Assembly: GCA_001800135.1 (NCBI GenBank)
Contig: MGUU01000025.1
Span: forward strand, 62,001 to 126,000
Origin: Elusimicrobia bacterium RIFCSPLOWO2_02_FULL_39_32
GTDB lineage: Bacteria; Elusimicrobiota; Elusimicrobia; 2-02-FULL-39-32
DNA: 64,000 nt
Reading direction: 5' to 3'
A model generated the notes under the pieces. The model was not told where the DNA came from. It saw nothing but the letters and a program-made list of their open reading frames with translations, and made no database searches. The translations under genes were made by a program, and so were the position numbers. Shown one piece after another: positions 34,293 to 42,203 of this stretch (the first letter of the stretch is position 1; every line of letters begins with the position of its first letter).

Positions 34293-35791
34293 GGCAACTT
34301 TAAGCTTTTTCTTTCTAGAAAAGTCACGGTTTTACTATCTTCAACAAAATATTTTTGAGCTGATGCTTGAAGTTCTTCAGGCGTAACCTGCCTCATTTTT
34401 TTCAAATATTGAAAAAGATATTTCCAATCCCCTAAAACCACTTGATTGTATGCCAACTGAGAAGCCATCCCGCTGTTGGAAGAAAGGTTCCTAATAAAAT
34501 CCGCTTCAATTTGGTTACGAATTTTCTCTAACTCTTGCTCTGAAACTTTTTCCTTTTTTAAACGATCCAGTTCTTGCAAAATCGCAATTTCCAAATCCTT
34601 ATTTTTAAAAGGTTTTCTGGGAGAACCCCCAAAAACAATTAAGTTAGAATATCGTTCTCCCGGATTTCCATTCGATGCCCAAACAGACAACGCGATCTTT
34701 TTTTCCACAATGTTTCTATAAAATCTGGAACTCCTTCCTCGAGATAATAGCTGTTCAATCATCTCCATCACAAAATTGTCCGGATGTGGAGGATTGGGCT
34801 TTTTAAAACCCAATAATAAAGAAGGTTCTGCGTCAAAATTAACAAGAGAACGTTTTTCCCCTGATTGAGGAGGCTCTACGGTTTTATAGGAAGAAGGCAG
34901 GGTTCCAGAGGATAAAGATGAAAAATAAGCGTTAAATTTTTCCAGAACCTCTTTGGCGCGTACATCTCCTACGATCACAACCGTAGCATTATTAGACACA
35001 TAATGTTCGCTAAAAAATCTTCTAGCATCTCTTAAGGTTAAATTTTTAATATCGGAGCTCCATCCTATGGTGGGGGAAGCATAGGGGTGCGCTTTAAACG
35101 CAAGAGAAATAAAATTCTCCCAAAGAGCTCCTTGCGGAGCTGTTTCATAACGCATCCTACGCTCTTCCATGACCACATCTCGTTCTTTATAAAATTCCCT
35201 TAAAACCGGATTTTTCATTCTTTCAGATTCCATTAAAAAATAAAGTTCCCACTTATTGGATGGCAAGCTCACCACAAATCCAGTCATGTCTTTCCCTGTA
35301 AAAGCATTCAAACCTTCTGCTCCGTGCCGAATATAAATCTGATCGTATTCTTCTGGAATAACCCATTTTTGATGTTCAGTTTCCAATGCTTCCATCTTTT
35401 TTTTAAGAGCTTTAATTTTCTCAAGATTTAATTTCTCTGCATCCGATTCTGCCTCTAAAATTTCTAAAGCAGTCTTATCAATCTCCTCTAAAACCGTTTT
35501 TTCCTTATCATAATCTTTTGTGCCAATAGTTTTTGTTCCTTTAAAAAGCATGTGCTCAAAAAGATGGGCTAACCCTGTTTTACCGGAAATTTCATCCACG
35601 CCCCCGGTTTTAAACATCATTTGAAATGAAACCAACGGAGCTTGGTCTCTTTCTAGGATGAGGATTTTTAATCCATTGGGCAGGGTTTGTTCAATCACTC
35701 TTTTGCTTAAGTTTTGAATCGGATCGTTGGAATCAGAAAAAACTAAAGAGGATTGAACTAAAAATAGGAGAAAAAATAATATACGCTTCAT
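34289..35791 (-). CDS. M16 family zinc peptidase, active subunit
   Basis: 500 residues with a signal peptide (MKRILFFLLFLVQSSLVFSD). The inverted zinc motif H76-L-F-E-H80 is in GLAHLFEHMLFKGTK, and the third ligand Glu is expected in LYFLMESERM. A charged helical insert (residues about 90-140, rich in Glu and Lys) precedes DQIYIRHGAEGLNAFTGKD. It should degrade peptides in the periplasm together with the inactive partner. It is the first gene of a run that continues through EVE, mnmE, CDF, the EF-Tu-like protein, MFS, mnmG and the aldo/keto reductase. No Shine-Dalgarno is apparent before the ATG. Confidence 0.92.
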   Translation of the reverse strand: MKRILFFLLFLVQSSLVFSDSNDPIQNLSKRVIEQTLPNGLKILILERDQAPLVSFQMMFKTGGVDEISGKTGLAHLFEHMLFKGTKTIGTKDYDKEKTVLEEIDKTALEILEAESDAEKLNLEKIKALKKKMEALETEHQKWVIPEEYDQIYIRHGAEGLNAFTGKDMTGFVVSLPSNKWELYFLMESERMKNPVLREFYKERDVVMEERRMRYETAPQGALWENFISLAFKAHPYASPTIGWSSDIKNLTLRDARRFFSEHYVSNNATVVIVGDVRAKEVLEKFNAYFSSLSSGTLPSSYKTVEPPQSGEKRSLVNFDAEPSLLLGFKKPNPPHPDNFVMEMIEQLLSRGRSSRFYRNIVEKKIALSVWASNGNPGERYSNLIVFGGSPRKPFKNKDLEIAILQELDRLKKEKVSEQELEKIRNQIEADFIRNLSSNSGMASQLAYNQVVLGDWKYLFQYLKKMRQVTPEELQASAQKYFVEDSKTVTFLERKSLKLP

Positions 35792-35831
35792 TGGTAAAGG
35801 TCAGGCGCAAATAGTAATAATTTCTGCATTC

Positions 35832-35850
35832 ATTGGTTTATTATACCAAT
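35832..35850 (-). promoter_or_regulatory. TATAAT box inside a 19-nt inverted repeat, M16 operon
   Basis: ATTGGT and ACCAAT arms (35832-35837, 35845-35850) flank TTATTAT; on the minus strand a perfect TATAAT lies at 35845-35840, about 48 nt upstream of the first M16 gene. No good -35 box. The symmetric site over the -10 could be an operator. Confidence 0.4.
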
Positions 35851-35885
35851 CTAAAGGATACGGCGTAGAATTAAATATTGATTCC

Positions 35886-36203
35886 TTAAGCTGCCCTACG
35901 ATGATGGCGATCTTCCTCAAGGAAGAAACCAATACGAATTCCATATACCTTTAAGACCGCTTCTAGCGTAGAAACTTCTGGATTTCCTTGTTCAGAAAGC
36001 GCTTTGTATAAGCTTGGGCGACTCATACGAACTTTTCTAGCCAATTTTGTAAATCCACCTTGAGCTTCCACAACATTTTTAAGCGCTTTAAGAAGATATT
36101 TAAAATCCCCTTCCTCTGCAGCAGAATTTAAGTAAGCTGCTGCTTTTTCTGGTTTTGCAAGAAATGTCATTAGAAATTTATGATGATCTACTACCCTATT
36201 CAT
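35886..36203 (-). CDS. higA: HigA-type antitoxin, XRE-family
   Basis: 105 residues. The C-terminal two-thirds is a helix-turn-helix of the addiction-module antidote type: YLLKALKNVVEAQGGFTKLA, RKVRMSRPSLYKALSEQGNP and STLEAVLKVYGIRIGF. It should bind and neutralise the upstream toxin and repress their shared promoter. Order is toxin first, antitoxin second, as in higBA. It overlaps the toxin stop by 4 nt. Confidence 0.9.
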   Translation of the reverse strand: MNRVVDHHKFLMTFLAKPEKAAAYLNSAAEEGDFKYLLKALKNVVEAQGGFTKLARKVRMSRPSLYKALSEQGNPEVSTLEAVLKVYGIRIGFFLEEDRHHRRAA

Positions 36204-36535
36204 TTTCCCCTCCTTTTATAATTTTGCCATAACTCTTGCGCTTTTCGAATATCCTTTACTTGGGTACGTTTTGAACCACCGCAGAGTAAGATGACTATAA
36301 TAGGACCATCCTCTCCATAGTAAACACGGTATCCAGGTCCGAAATGAATTCGAAGTTCCCACACTCCTTGCCCAACAAAGGAATGGTCTCCAAAGTTACC
36401 ATCCTCTACCCGATCAATACGTTTTAAAATTATGATCTGTCCTTGGGAATCTTTTAGCCCATCAAACCACTCTGCAAAGAGGTCTCGGTCGTTTTCCACA
36501 AGGTAATGCTTAATGTGTCTCTTCAAAGGTTCCAT
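36200..36535 (-). CDS. higB: HigB/RelE-type toxin (addiction-module killer protein)
   Basis: 111 residues. The RelE-like fold is recognised by FAEWFDGLKDSQGQIIILKR, VEDGNFGDHSFVGQGVWELR, FGPGYRVYYGEDG and LLCGGSKRTQVKDIRKAQEL, the pattern of the phage-derived Gp49-like/HigB toxin group. These are ribosome-dependent mRNA nucleases. Start ATG at 36535 has no clear Shine-Dalgarno; the promoter and operator lie directly upstream. Confidence 0.92.
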   Translation of the reverse strand: MEPLKRHIKHYLVENDRDLFAEWFDGLKDSQGQIIILKRIDRVEDGNFGDHSFVGQGVWELRIHFGPGYRVYYGEDGPIIVILLCGGSKRTQVKDIRKAQELWQNYKRRGK

Positions 36536-36542
36536 AGAAGAT

Positions 36543-36577
36543 TATAGGAGTGTATCCTATAAAGTACATTTTGTCAA
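36543..36577 (-). promoter_or_regulatory. higBA promoter with 19-bp operator over the -10
   Basis: Minus strand: TTGACA (36577-36572), 17-nt spacer, TACACT (36554-36549). A perfect inverted repeat TATAGGA-N5-TCCTATA at 36543-36561 has the -10 box as its centre. This is where HigA would bind to shut off transcription. Confidence 0.7.
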
Positions 36578-36625
36578 GACACCACATTGAGCAATCTAAT
36601 ATTTAGGCTGAATGATTTGGACAAA

Positions 36626-36634
36626 TGATATAAT
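36626..36634 (+). promoter_or_regulatory. Extended -10 (TGATATAAT) next to the start codon at 36643
   Basis: TG-A-TATAAT, a perfect extended -10, ends 8 nt before the ATG. There is no -35 and no Shine-Dalgarno, so a leaderless transcript is expected. Confidence 0.55.
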
Positions 36635-36642
36635 TTGGCTTA

Positions 36643-37581
36643 ATGAAAGAATCTTTGGCAAAACTCCTTCAAATCCTTTCAATTTTTATTCTGATCTTAT
36701 CCACTGTATTGCTTTGGAAAGGGATAGAGCCTTTTAAAACTCATTATTTTCTTTTTGCCTGGTGGTCTTATATCGCTTTGCTGGATAGCTGGCTCTATCT
36801 TCATGGAGGAGAATCATTAATGATAGCCAATTTTTCTAATTTTTTTCTTTTTCTTCTACCCTTTTCTACTTTTTTCTGGTTTATTTTTGAAGCATTTAAC
36901 TTAAGGATTCAGAACTGGTCTTATCTAAATATGCCCAAAGAGATTTGGATTCGCTGGCCATCTACTTTTCTTGCCTATGCATCTGTTGTCCCTGGAATTT
37001 TCTTAACTGCTAACTCCCTAGACCATCTAAATATTTTTAAGAAAAATGAATTTTCTCAATTTTTCAATCTGGAAATCTCCAAATTTTTATTAATTTTTCT
37101 CATGCTTACTGGTGGTTTTATGCTCATTTTGCCCCTGATTTTTCCAGCCTATTTTTTTCCTTTGATTTGGGGCGGATTTATTCTATTGTTGGACCCGCTC
37201 CTTATCCACTGGCAAAAAAAATCCCTGATCCGAGAATGGGTTCAAAGAAACTGGAATAGAACCTTTCAACTGCTTTTAGCCGGAGCTGTTTGCGGATTTT
37301 TATGGGAACTATGGAATTTTTGGGCAGGCGCTAAATGGATTTATACTATTCCTTTACCAGATTTTTTAGCTTCTCAGAACAAAATTTTCGAGATGCCTCT
37401 AATAGGATTTCTAGGATTCCCGCCATTTGCTTTAGAATGTTTTGTCATGACAGAATTTGCTCAAGCTCTTAAAGAACTGCTCTCCAAAAAAATTTGGAGA
37501 GTTCTCGTGGTACTGGGATTCCTATTTTCTTTAACCACCTGTTATTTTATGGATCTTTATACGATCTTATCCTTCCGATGA
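36643..37581 (+). CDS. Hypothetical multi-pass membrane protein
   Basis: 312 residues with about 8 hydrophobic helices; not recognised. Features: LLQILSIFILILSTVLLWKG at the N-terminus, a Trp- and Phe-rich loop (FEAFNLRIQNWSYLNMPKE), HWQKKSLIREWVQRNWNR between helices, CGFLWELWNFWAGAKWIYTI, and LIGFLGFPPFALECFVM near the end. The two FxWExxNFW-like segments (WFIFEAFNLRIQNW and FLWELWNFWAGAKW) may be an internal duplication. It lies between higBA and the haem cluster on the opposite strand to both and seems to be a single-gene unit. Confidence 0.6.
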   Translation: MKESLAKLLQILSIFILILSTVLLWKGIEPFKTHYFLFAWWSYIALLDSWLYLHGGESLMIANFSNFFLFLLPFSTFFWFIFEAFNLRIQNWSYLNMPKEIWIRWPSTFLAYASVVPGIFLTANSLDHLNIFKKNEFSQFFNLEISKFLLIFLMLTGGFMLILPLIFPAYFFPLIWGGFILLLDPLLIHWQKKSLIREWVQRNWNRTFQLLLAGAVCGFLWELWNFWAGAKWIYTIPLPDFLASQNKIFEMPLIGFLGFPPFALECFVMTEFAQALKELLSKKIWRVLVVLGFLFSLTTCYFMDLYTILSFR

Positions 37582-37622
37582 TAAAAAGAAAACAGTTCAT
37601 TCTTCCTAAAAAAACTTATTCT

Positions 37623-39053
37623 TTATTTAAAAAAGCTCTTAAATAAATCTTCTGCGGCATCAGCGCCGCTTTGAATGCAGTCTGGAATTCCAGTGCCGCT
37701 ATACGCATTCCCCGCCAGAACAAGCCCTTTAAAATTGGCAGCCTTTTGCCTGATTTTTTCTACAAGCTCTTTGTGTCCAAGCCCATACTGAGGAAGCGCA
37801 TTTTTATGATGTGAAATAACAGTTGAAATCGGCTTTGCCTTGATCCCAAGAATATTCTCTAAATCTCCTCTTGCCGCGTTTGCTAGCTCCTGATCGCTTA
37901 AATCAGAAAGCGTTTCAACCTTTTTCCCGCCAATAAAAACTCGTAAAACCACTTTATCTAAAGGAGCTCTCCCCGGGAACTTAACACTGGAAAAAGTGCA
38001 GCCGCTAATTATTTTTTGTTCAATTTCAGGCACTACAAACCCAAAACCATTCAAAGGATGCGCAATCTCCTCCTTTTTATAAATTAAATTGATTGTGGCT
38101 CCTGAACCATACCTAATTTTTTCAAGTTCAATGCTAAGTTCCTGATCTAAAGTCTTTAAAATTTTAGCGGATTGCGCGCTGGAGAGCGCGCAACAAAGCG
38201 CATCAGCCTCAACTTCAAAATCTTTTCCCTTGATCTTAAATTTTTTTCCCTGCAAATGATTCAAACTAATTTCTCTTACCTCGCTTTTTAGCCTGATCGA
38301 GTCCTGAGGGAGCTTACGAGAAAGATTCTCAATTAAAGTTTCTAATCCATTTTTTAAAGAAACAAACAAGGTATAGCGCGGTCCGCTAAAAGATTTTTCT
38401 TTAAACTTCCTCATTTCTTTTAAAAGGCCCAAAATAACACTTCCATATTTAAATTCCCACTCTAAAAATTTAGGAAAAGTGCTTAACAAACTTAAATTTT
38501 GCGGGTCACAAGAATAGATCCCTCCAACCATGGGTTGAGCCATTCTAACTAAAGCCTCGTTTCCCAGTCTTCTTCTAACAAAAGAATCTAAGGTTTCATC
38601 TTCAAACTTTTTTTTACGAGGGATCAATGTTTCTAAAAGAATTCTTAGTTTTCCCCTCCAAGAAAAAAGGGGTGTGGTTAGAAAAGGCCAAATGCGTGAA
38701 GGCGCAAGCAAATAAAATCCTTCAGGAACTTTTTCCAGTTTATTTTTCCAGACAATAAAACTATGACGAAAACTAGGGGTTGTGCCAATCAAATCATTTT
38801 CCAAACCCAATTCTTTACAAAGATCAATCGTAGCTCTTTTTTCTGTAAAAATTGCGTCTGGCCCCAGCTCTAAAACACAATCATTGACCATCACTGATTG
38901 AATGACCCCACCAACTCTATCCCCAGCTTCTAAAACCAAGAGTTCAATTGGAAATTTCTTTTCCTTGCTCAAGTTTAACAAACGATAAGCGCAGCTAAGC
39001 CCTGTAATCCCTGAGCCAATCACCACAATTCTTGGAGGTTTAGTTTCATTCAT
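37623..39053 (-). CDS. hemG: Protoporphyrinogen/coproporphyrinogen oxidase (HemY-type PPOX)
   Basis: 476 residues. Rossmann FAD motif VVIGSGITGLSCAYRL, then VLEAGDRVGGVIQS and LELGPDAIFTEKRAT, with the end motif GLVLAGNAYSGTGIPDCIQS as in PPOX and CgoX enzymes. It oxidises the porphyrinogen ring by six electrons with oxygen as acceptor in known members. Family members use either protoporphyrinogen IX or coproporphyrinogen III; sequence alone does not decide. It follows hemH on the same strand after a 144-nt gap that contains nothing recognised. Confidence 0.9.
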   Translation of the reverse strand: MNETKPPRIVVIGSGITGLSCAYRLLNLSKEKKFPIELLVLEAGDRVGGVIQSVMVNDCVLELGPDAIFTEKRATIDLCKELGLENDLIGTTPSFRHSFIVWKNKLEKVPEGFYLLAPSRIWPFLTTPLFSWRGKLRILLETLIPRKKKFEDETLDSFVRRRLGNEALVRMAQPMVGGIYSCDPQNLSLLSTFPKFLEWEFKYGSVILGLLKEMRKFKEKSFSGPRYTLFVSLKNGLETLIENLSRKLPQDSIRLKSEVREISLNHLQGKKFKIKGKDFEVEADALCCALSSAQSAKILKTLDQELSIELEKIRYGSGATINLIYKKEEIAHPLNGFGFVVPEIEQKIISGCTFSSVKFPGRAPLDKVVLRVFIGGKKVETLSDLSDQELANAARGDLENILGIKAKPISTVISHHKNALPQYGLGHKELVEKIRQKAANFKGLVLAGNAYSGTGIPDCIQSGADAAEDLFKSFFK

Positions 39054-39197
39054 AATTATTTTTTTTAGAAAGTGTCCTCATTCTTTTTTATGAAAAAAAT
39101 GGAAAAATTTTTAGTCAAATTCCACAATCCAACTGAAAGATTTAGATTAACTAATTATTACGCAATATTTTCTGTTATCATAGGTGAATATTTTAAG

Positions 39198-40115
39198 TTA
39201 AAGCTTTTCCATGCAAAGCTCAGCCAAGAGTTGGATAAATTTAGGATGGTCGCCTACGGTTTTAGATCTAAAAAAATCAATTTTTAATCTTTGAGCTGTT
39301 TTTTTCGCTTTAATGTCTAAATCATAAAGCACTTCTACATGATCGCTGACAAATCCAATTGGAATAGTTAAAACAGACCGCACTCCTTGAGAATTTAACT
39401 CTTTTAATTTTTCATTGATATCTGGTTCCAGCCAAGCCTCTTCTGAAGAACCGCTTCTACTTTGAAAAGCGATGGTCCAATTTTTTTTAAGGAACCTGTT
39501 TGCAACCAGTTTTGCTGTGTTCAAAATTTCCTGAGAATATCTGGATTTTTGATCCATCCATAAAGGAATGCTGTGCGCGCTAAAAATCCAGTAACAATCC
39601 TCTTTAAGAGCATTGGCAGAAAAAGATTGAAGTTCCATAATTCTTTCTGCAATCGCATCAATCAAATAAGGATGGTCATGCTTTGGATTCAAAAGTTCAA
39701 CTTCTGGAGCTCCGGTCCCAATATTTTCTCTAGCTTGGTTTAAAACTTGAATATAGCGATCCCAGCTAGCCTCTGAGCGAAAAAGAGACATCACAATTCC
39801 AAGGGCTTTTTTAACTCCATCTTTTTTCATTTCCAGCAATGTATCCAAAATCATAGGGGACCAGTTTCTCATTCCCACATAAACTTTTAAAGAAATTCCT
39901 TTAGAGTTTAAAAAAATTTCCAAAGATTTTGCTTGACAACAGGTTATCGCAGTTAAAGGGGAACCGCCGCCAATCAGTTTGTACTGCTCAATCACAGTGG
40001 CGATTCTTTCTTGAGGAATGTTGTGACCCTGAGTTACATTGGTTAAAAAAGGCTTTACTTCTTCAAATTTTGCAGGCCCGCCAAAGGCAAAAAGTAAGAT
40101 CGCATCAACATTCAT
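39198..40115 (-). CDS. hemH: Ferrochelatase
   Basis: 305 residues. Motifs: ILLFAFGGPAKFEEVKPFL, YKLIGGGSPL, VGMRNWSPMI, the catalytic His in FSAHSIPLWM, FQSRSGSSEEAWLEP and the Glu in GFVSDHVEVLYDLD. It inserts Fe2+ into the porphyrin ring. The ATG at 40115 is used; a GTG at 40121 overlaps the hemDE stop by one base and would add two residues. It is translated right behind hemDE, so the three enzymes should be made in step. Confidence 0.95.
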   Translation of the reverse strand: MNVDAILLFAFGGPAKFEEVKPFLTNVTQGHNIPQERIATVIEQYKLIGGGSPLTAITCCQAKSLEIFLNSKGISLKVYVGMRNWSPMILDTLLEMKKDGVKKALGIVMSLFRSEASWDRYIQVLNQARENIGTGAPEVELLNPKHDHPYLIDAIAERIMELQSFSANALKEDCYWIFSAHSIPLWMDQKSRYSQEILNTAKLVANRFLKKNWTIAFQSRSGSSEEAWLEPDINEKLKELNSQGVRSVLTIPIGFVSDHVEVLYDLDIKAKKTAQRLKIDFFRSKTVGDHPKFIQLLAELCMEKL

Positions 40116-40120
40116 GGTCA

Positions 40121-42064
40121 CTAACGGCTGCTCAGCTCATGCACCATCTCTACTAAAGCTCTTACATTTTCTACCGGTGTTTGCGGAAGAACTCCATGCC
40201 CAAGATTAAAGATATGGCCATTTCTAGATTTGGCTTCTTCTAAAATTCTTTTAGTTTGTTCTCGAATTGTCTTATGATCAGACAAAAGCACCAGGGGATC
40301 TAAATTCCCTTGGAGTGCGACTGAACCTAACTGATCCCAACTCTTTCCCAAATCTACTCTCCAATCTAGACCCATCACCTGACCTCCAGCCTCTTTCATT
40401 AATTCTAAAAGAGCCCCTGTATCCGTGCCAAAATGGATCATGGGTGTGGTGGATGGCAAAGATGAAAAGAGTTTTTTCATGTGAGGAAAAACAAAAGTTT
40501 TATAATCTTGAGGAGACAAACAACCCACCCAACTGTCAAAAATCTGCACAGCTTGCACCCCTGACTTAATCTGCCCAAGAATGTAAGCAATGGAAGAGTC
40601 CGTCACTTTACTCATCAGCTGGTTCCAAGCTTTATAATCTCGATACATGAATGACTTTGTATGCAAATAATTTTCTGAAGATTTTCCCTCAACCATATAA
40701 GAGACCACAGTAAAAGGGGCGCCGGCAAAACCAATGAGCGGTATTTTTGAATTTAGGTGAGACCGTATTTTTTTAATCGCTTCAAAAACAAAGCCAAGAG
40801 ATTCTTCTGGCTTAACAATCGGCAAATTTTCCACAGCTTCTTCTGTGCGCACAGGACGATAAATCAAAGGACCATCCCCTTTGGCATATTCTAAACCCAC
40901 TCCCATGGGTTCTAAAATTAAAAGAATATCGGAAAAAAGAATAGCTGCATCCACCCCTAATTTCTCCTGAGCTGTTACTGTCACTTCGCAAGCAAGATCT
41001 GAATTTTTGCAAAGATCTAAAAATTTTACTTTTGACCTTAGTTCTCTATATTCCTTCATGTAACGCCCTGCTTGACGCATGATCCAAATCGGGGTGTAGC
41101 TTGAAGGTTCTAAGCGACATGCCTTCATAAAAGCGCTTTCTTTACAAAGATCTCCACTATAGAGTTTGATCGGATAAATTTTAACTTCTATTTTTTTATG
41201 ATCTTTTTGCCAAGATTTTCTCTTCTCTTCCAAAAGAGCTGGACAGACTAAGGATGCTTCCTTTACAAAAAGTCCCATCTTGGATTCTTTGGATTCAAAG
41301 TCTATGGGCAGCCCGCTTTCCTTTAGATTTTCTGAAACAATCGGGCCAATGGATCCAACCACCATCCGATCCAAAGATTCTCTAAAAGAACTTTCTAAAC
41401 CCTCTTCACTAGCAACTTCTAAAACATTATAAATTTGTGTGGCATTCGTAAACAATAGAATATCTGTATTACCGTCGCACACGTCAAAAATCGCTTTTTT
41501 TAAAAGAGAAAGGTCTTCTGGCAATGCCCAGCGATAGACAGGCACACGGCTAACATGCGCTCCTCTTTTTTTTAGTTCCTTAATAAATTCTTGATTTTGT
41601 ATGCCATATTCCTGCACAAAAACTTTTTTTTCTTTAATTGAAATTTTTTGATCTAAGATGGATAGAACCTCGCGCCAGGTATTGGGTTCTGGCGCGCAAA
41701 TGGCAGGAGTGATTCCCATTTCTTTTAAAGCTAAGACTGGTTTAGGGCCTCTAGCCACAAGAACTGTTTTTGCAAATGAAGCTAAAAAAGTTTCCCTAGG
41801 GATCTCTTTTTCAATCACCTGTAGAAGAAAACGGGTGCCAACTCCAGTCATTAAAATCACAATTTCAGCTTTGCCTTGCACCACTTTTTTGCCAAATTCA
41901 AGCGCTTCCTGATTTAATTCAAAAGGAATTTCTCTCATGGAAGGAGCTATGGTAGCCCTCCCTCCATAGCGTGTCAGCAAGCTCTGCATTTCATAAGCCC
42001 TGCGGCTTTCAAAGCTTGTAACTTTAAGTCCTGAAAAATTTCCCTCTTTATTCTCTTGGTTCAT
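40121..42064 (-). CDS. hemE: Fused uroporphyrinogen-III synthase (HemD) and uroporphyrinogen decarboxylase (HemE)
   Basis: 647 residues. Residues ~10-265 are HemD-like: LKVTSFESRRAYEMQSLL, IVILMTGVGTRFLLQVI, VARGPKPVLALKEMG, VPVYRWALPED and DILLFTNATQIYNVLE. Residues ~300-647 are HemE: KACRLEPSSYTPIWIMRQAG with the RQAGRYM substrate loop, AAILFSDILLILEPMGVGLE, LIGFAGAPFTVVSYM, FDSWVGCLSP, HFGTDTGALL and NLGHGVLPQTPVENV. The fusion would close hydroxymethylbilane and decarboxylate the product in one polypeptide. The TTG at 42085 lies inside the promoter, so the ATG at 42064 is taken; the transcript would be leaderless. Confidence 0.92.
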   Translation of the reverse strand: MNQENKEGNFSGLKVTSFESRRAYEMQSLLTRYGGRATIAPSMREIPFELNQEALEFGKKVVQGKAEIVILMTGVGTRFLLQVIEKEIPRETFLASFAKTVLVARGPKPVLALKEMGITPAICAPEPNTWREVLSILDQKISIKEKKVFVQEYGIQNQEFIKELKKRGAHVSRVPVYRWALPEDLSLLKKAIFDVCDGNTDILLFTNATQIYNVLEVASEEGLESSFRESLDRMVVGSIGPIVSENLKESGLPIDFESKESKMGLFVKEASLVCPALLEEKRKSWQKDHKKIEVKIYPIKLYSGDLCKESAFMKACRLEPSSYTPIWIMRQAGRYMKEYRELRSKVKFLDLCKNSDLACEVTVTAQEKLGVDAAILFSDILLILEPMGVGLEYAKGDGPLIYRPVRTEEAVENLPIVKPEESLGFVFEAIKKIRSHLNSKIPLIGFAGAPFTVVSYMVEGKSSENYLHTKSFMYRDYKAWNQLMSKVTDSSIAYILGQIKSGVQAVQIFDSWVGCLSPQDYKTFVFPHMKKLFSSLPSTTPMIHFGTDTGALLELMKEAGGQVMGLDWRVDLGKSWDQLGSVALQGNLDPLVLLSDHKTIREQTKRILEEAKSRNGHIFNLGHGVLPQTPVENVRALVEMVHELSSR

Positions 42065-42073
42065 TTTTGTCTG

Positions 42074-42102
42074 ATCATAGAACAAGAAACCAAATTAGTC
42101 AA
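42074..42102 (-). promoter_or_regulatory. hemDE promoter TTGACT-17-TATGAT
   Basis: Minus strand TTGACT (42102-42097), 17 nt, TATGAT (42079-42074), ending 9 nt before the ATG. The leader would be 0-3 nt long. Confidence 0.65.
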
Positions 42103-42118
42103 CTTCTTTCGTGCCTTA

Positions 42119-42176
42119 AGAATCGTCATTGGTTGTAAGAATCTTTGAGGAACTCCTTGAATCCTATGACGATTCT
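42119..42176. repeat. 11-bp perfect inverted repeat with nested palindrome
   Basis: AGAATCGTCAT (42119-42129) and ATGACGATTCT (42166-42176) enclose 36 nt that include the palindrome AGGAACTCCT. It lies between the divergent hemDE and wecB genes. It could be a structured repeat or a regulatory site; it has no T-run for a terminator. Confidence 0.5.
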
Positions 42177-42203
42177 GGGTTACTATTATGATAATATAAA
42201 ACC

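Noticed and set aside
39072-39287. 71-codon plus-strand ORF between hemG and hemH
   Set aside because: It overlaps the 3' end of hemH antisense, has no ribosome-binding site and a low-complexity A/T-driven composition.
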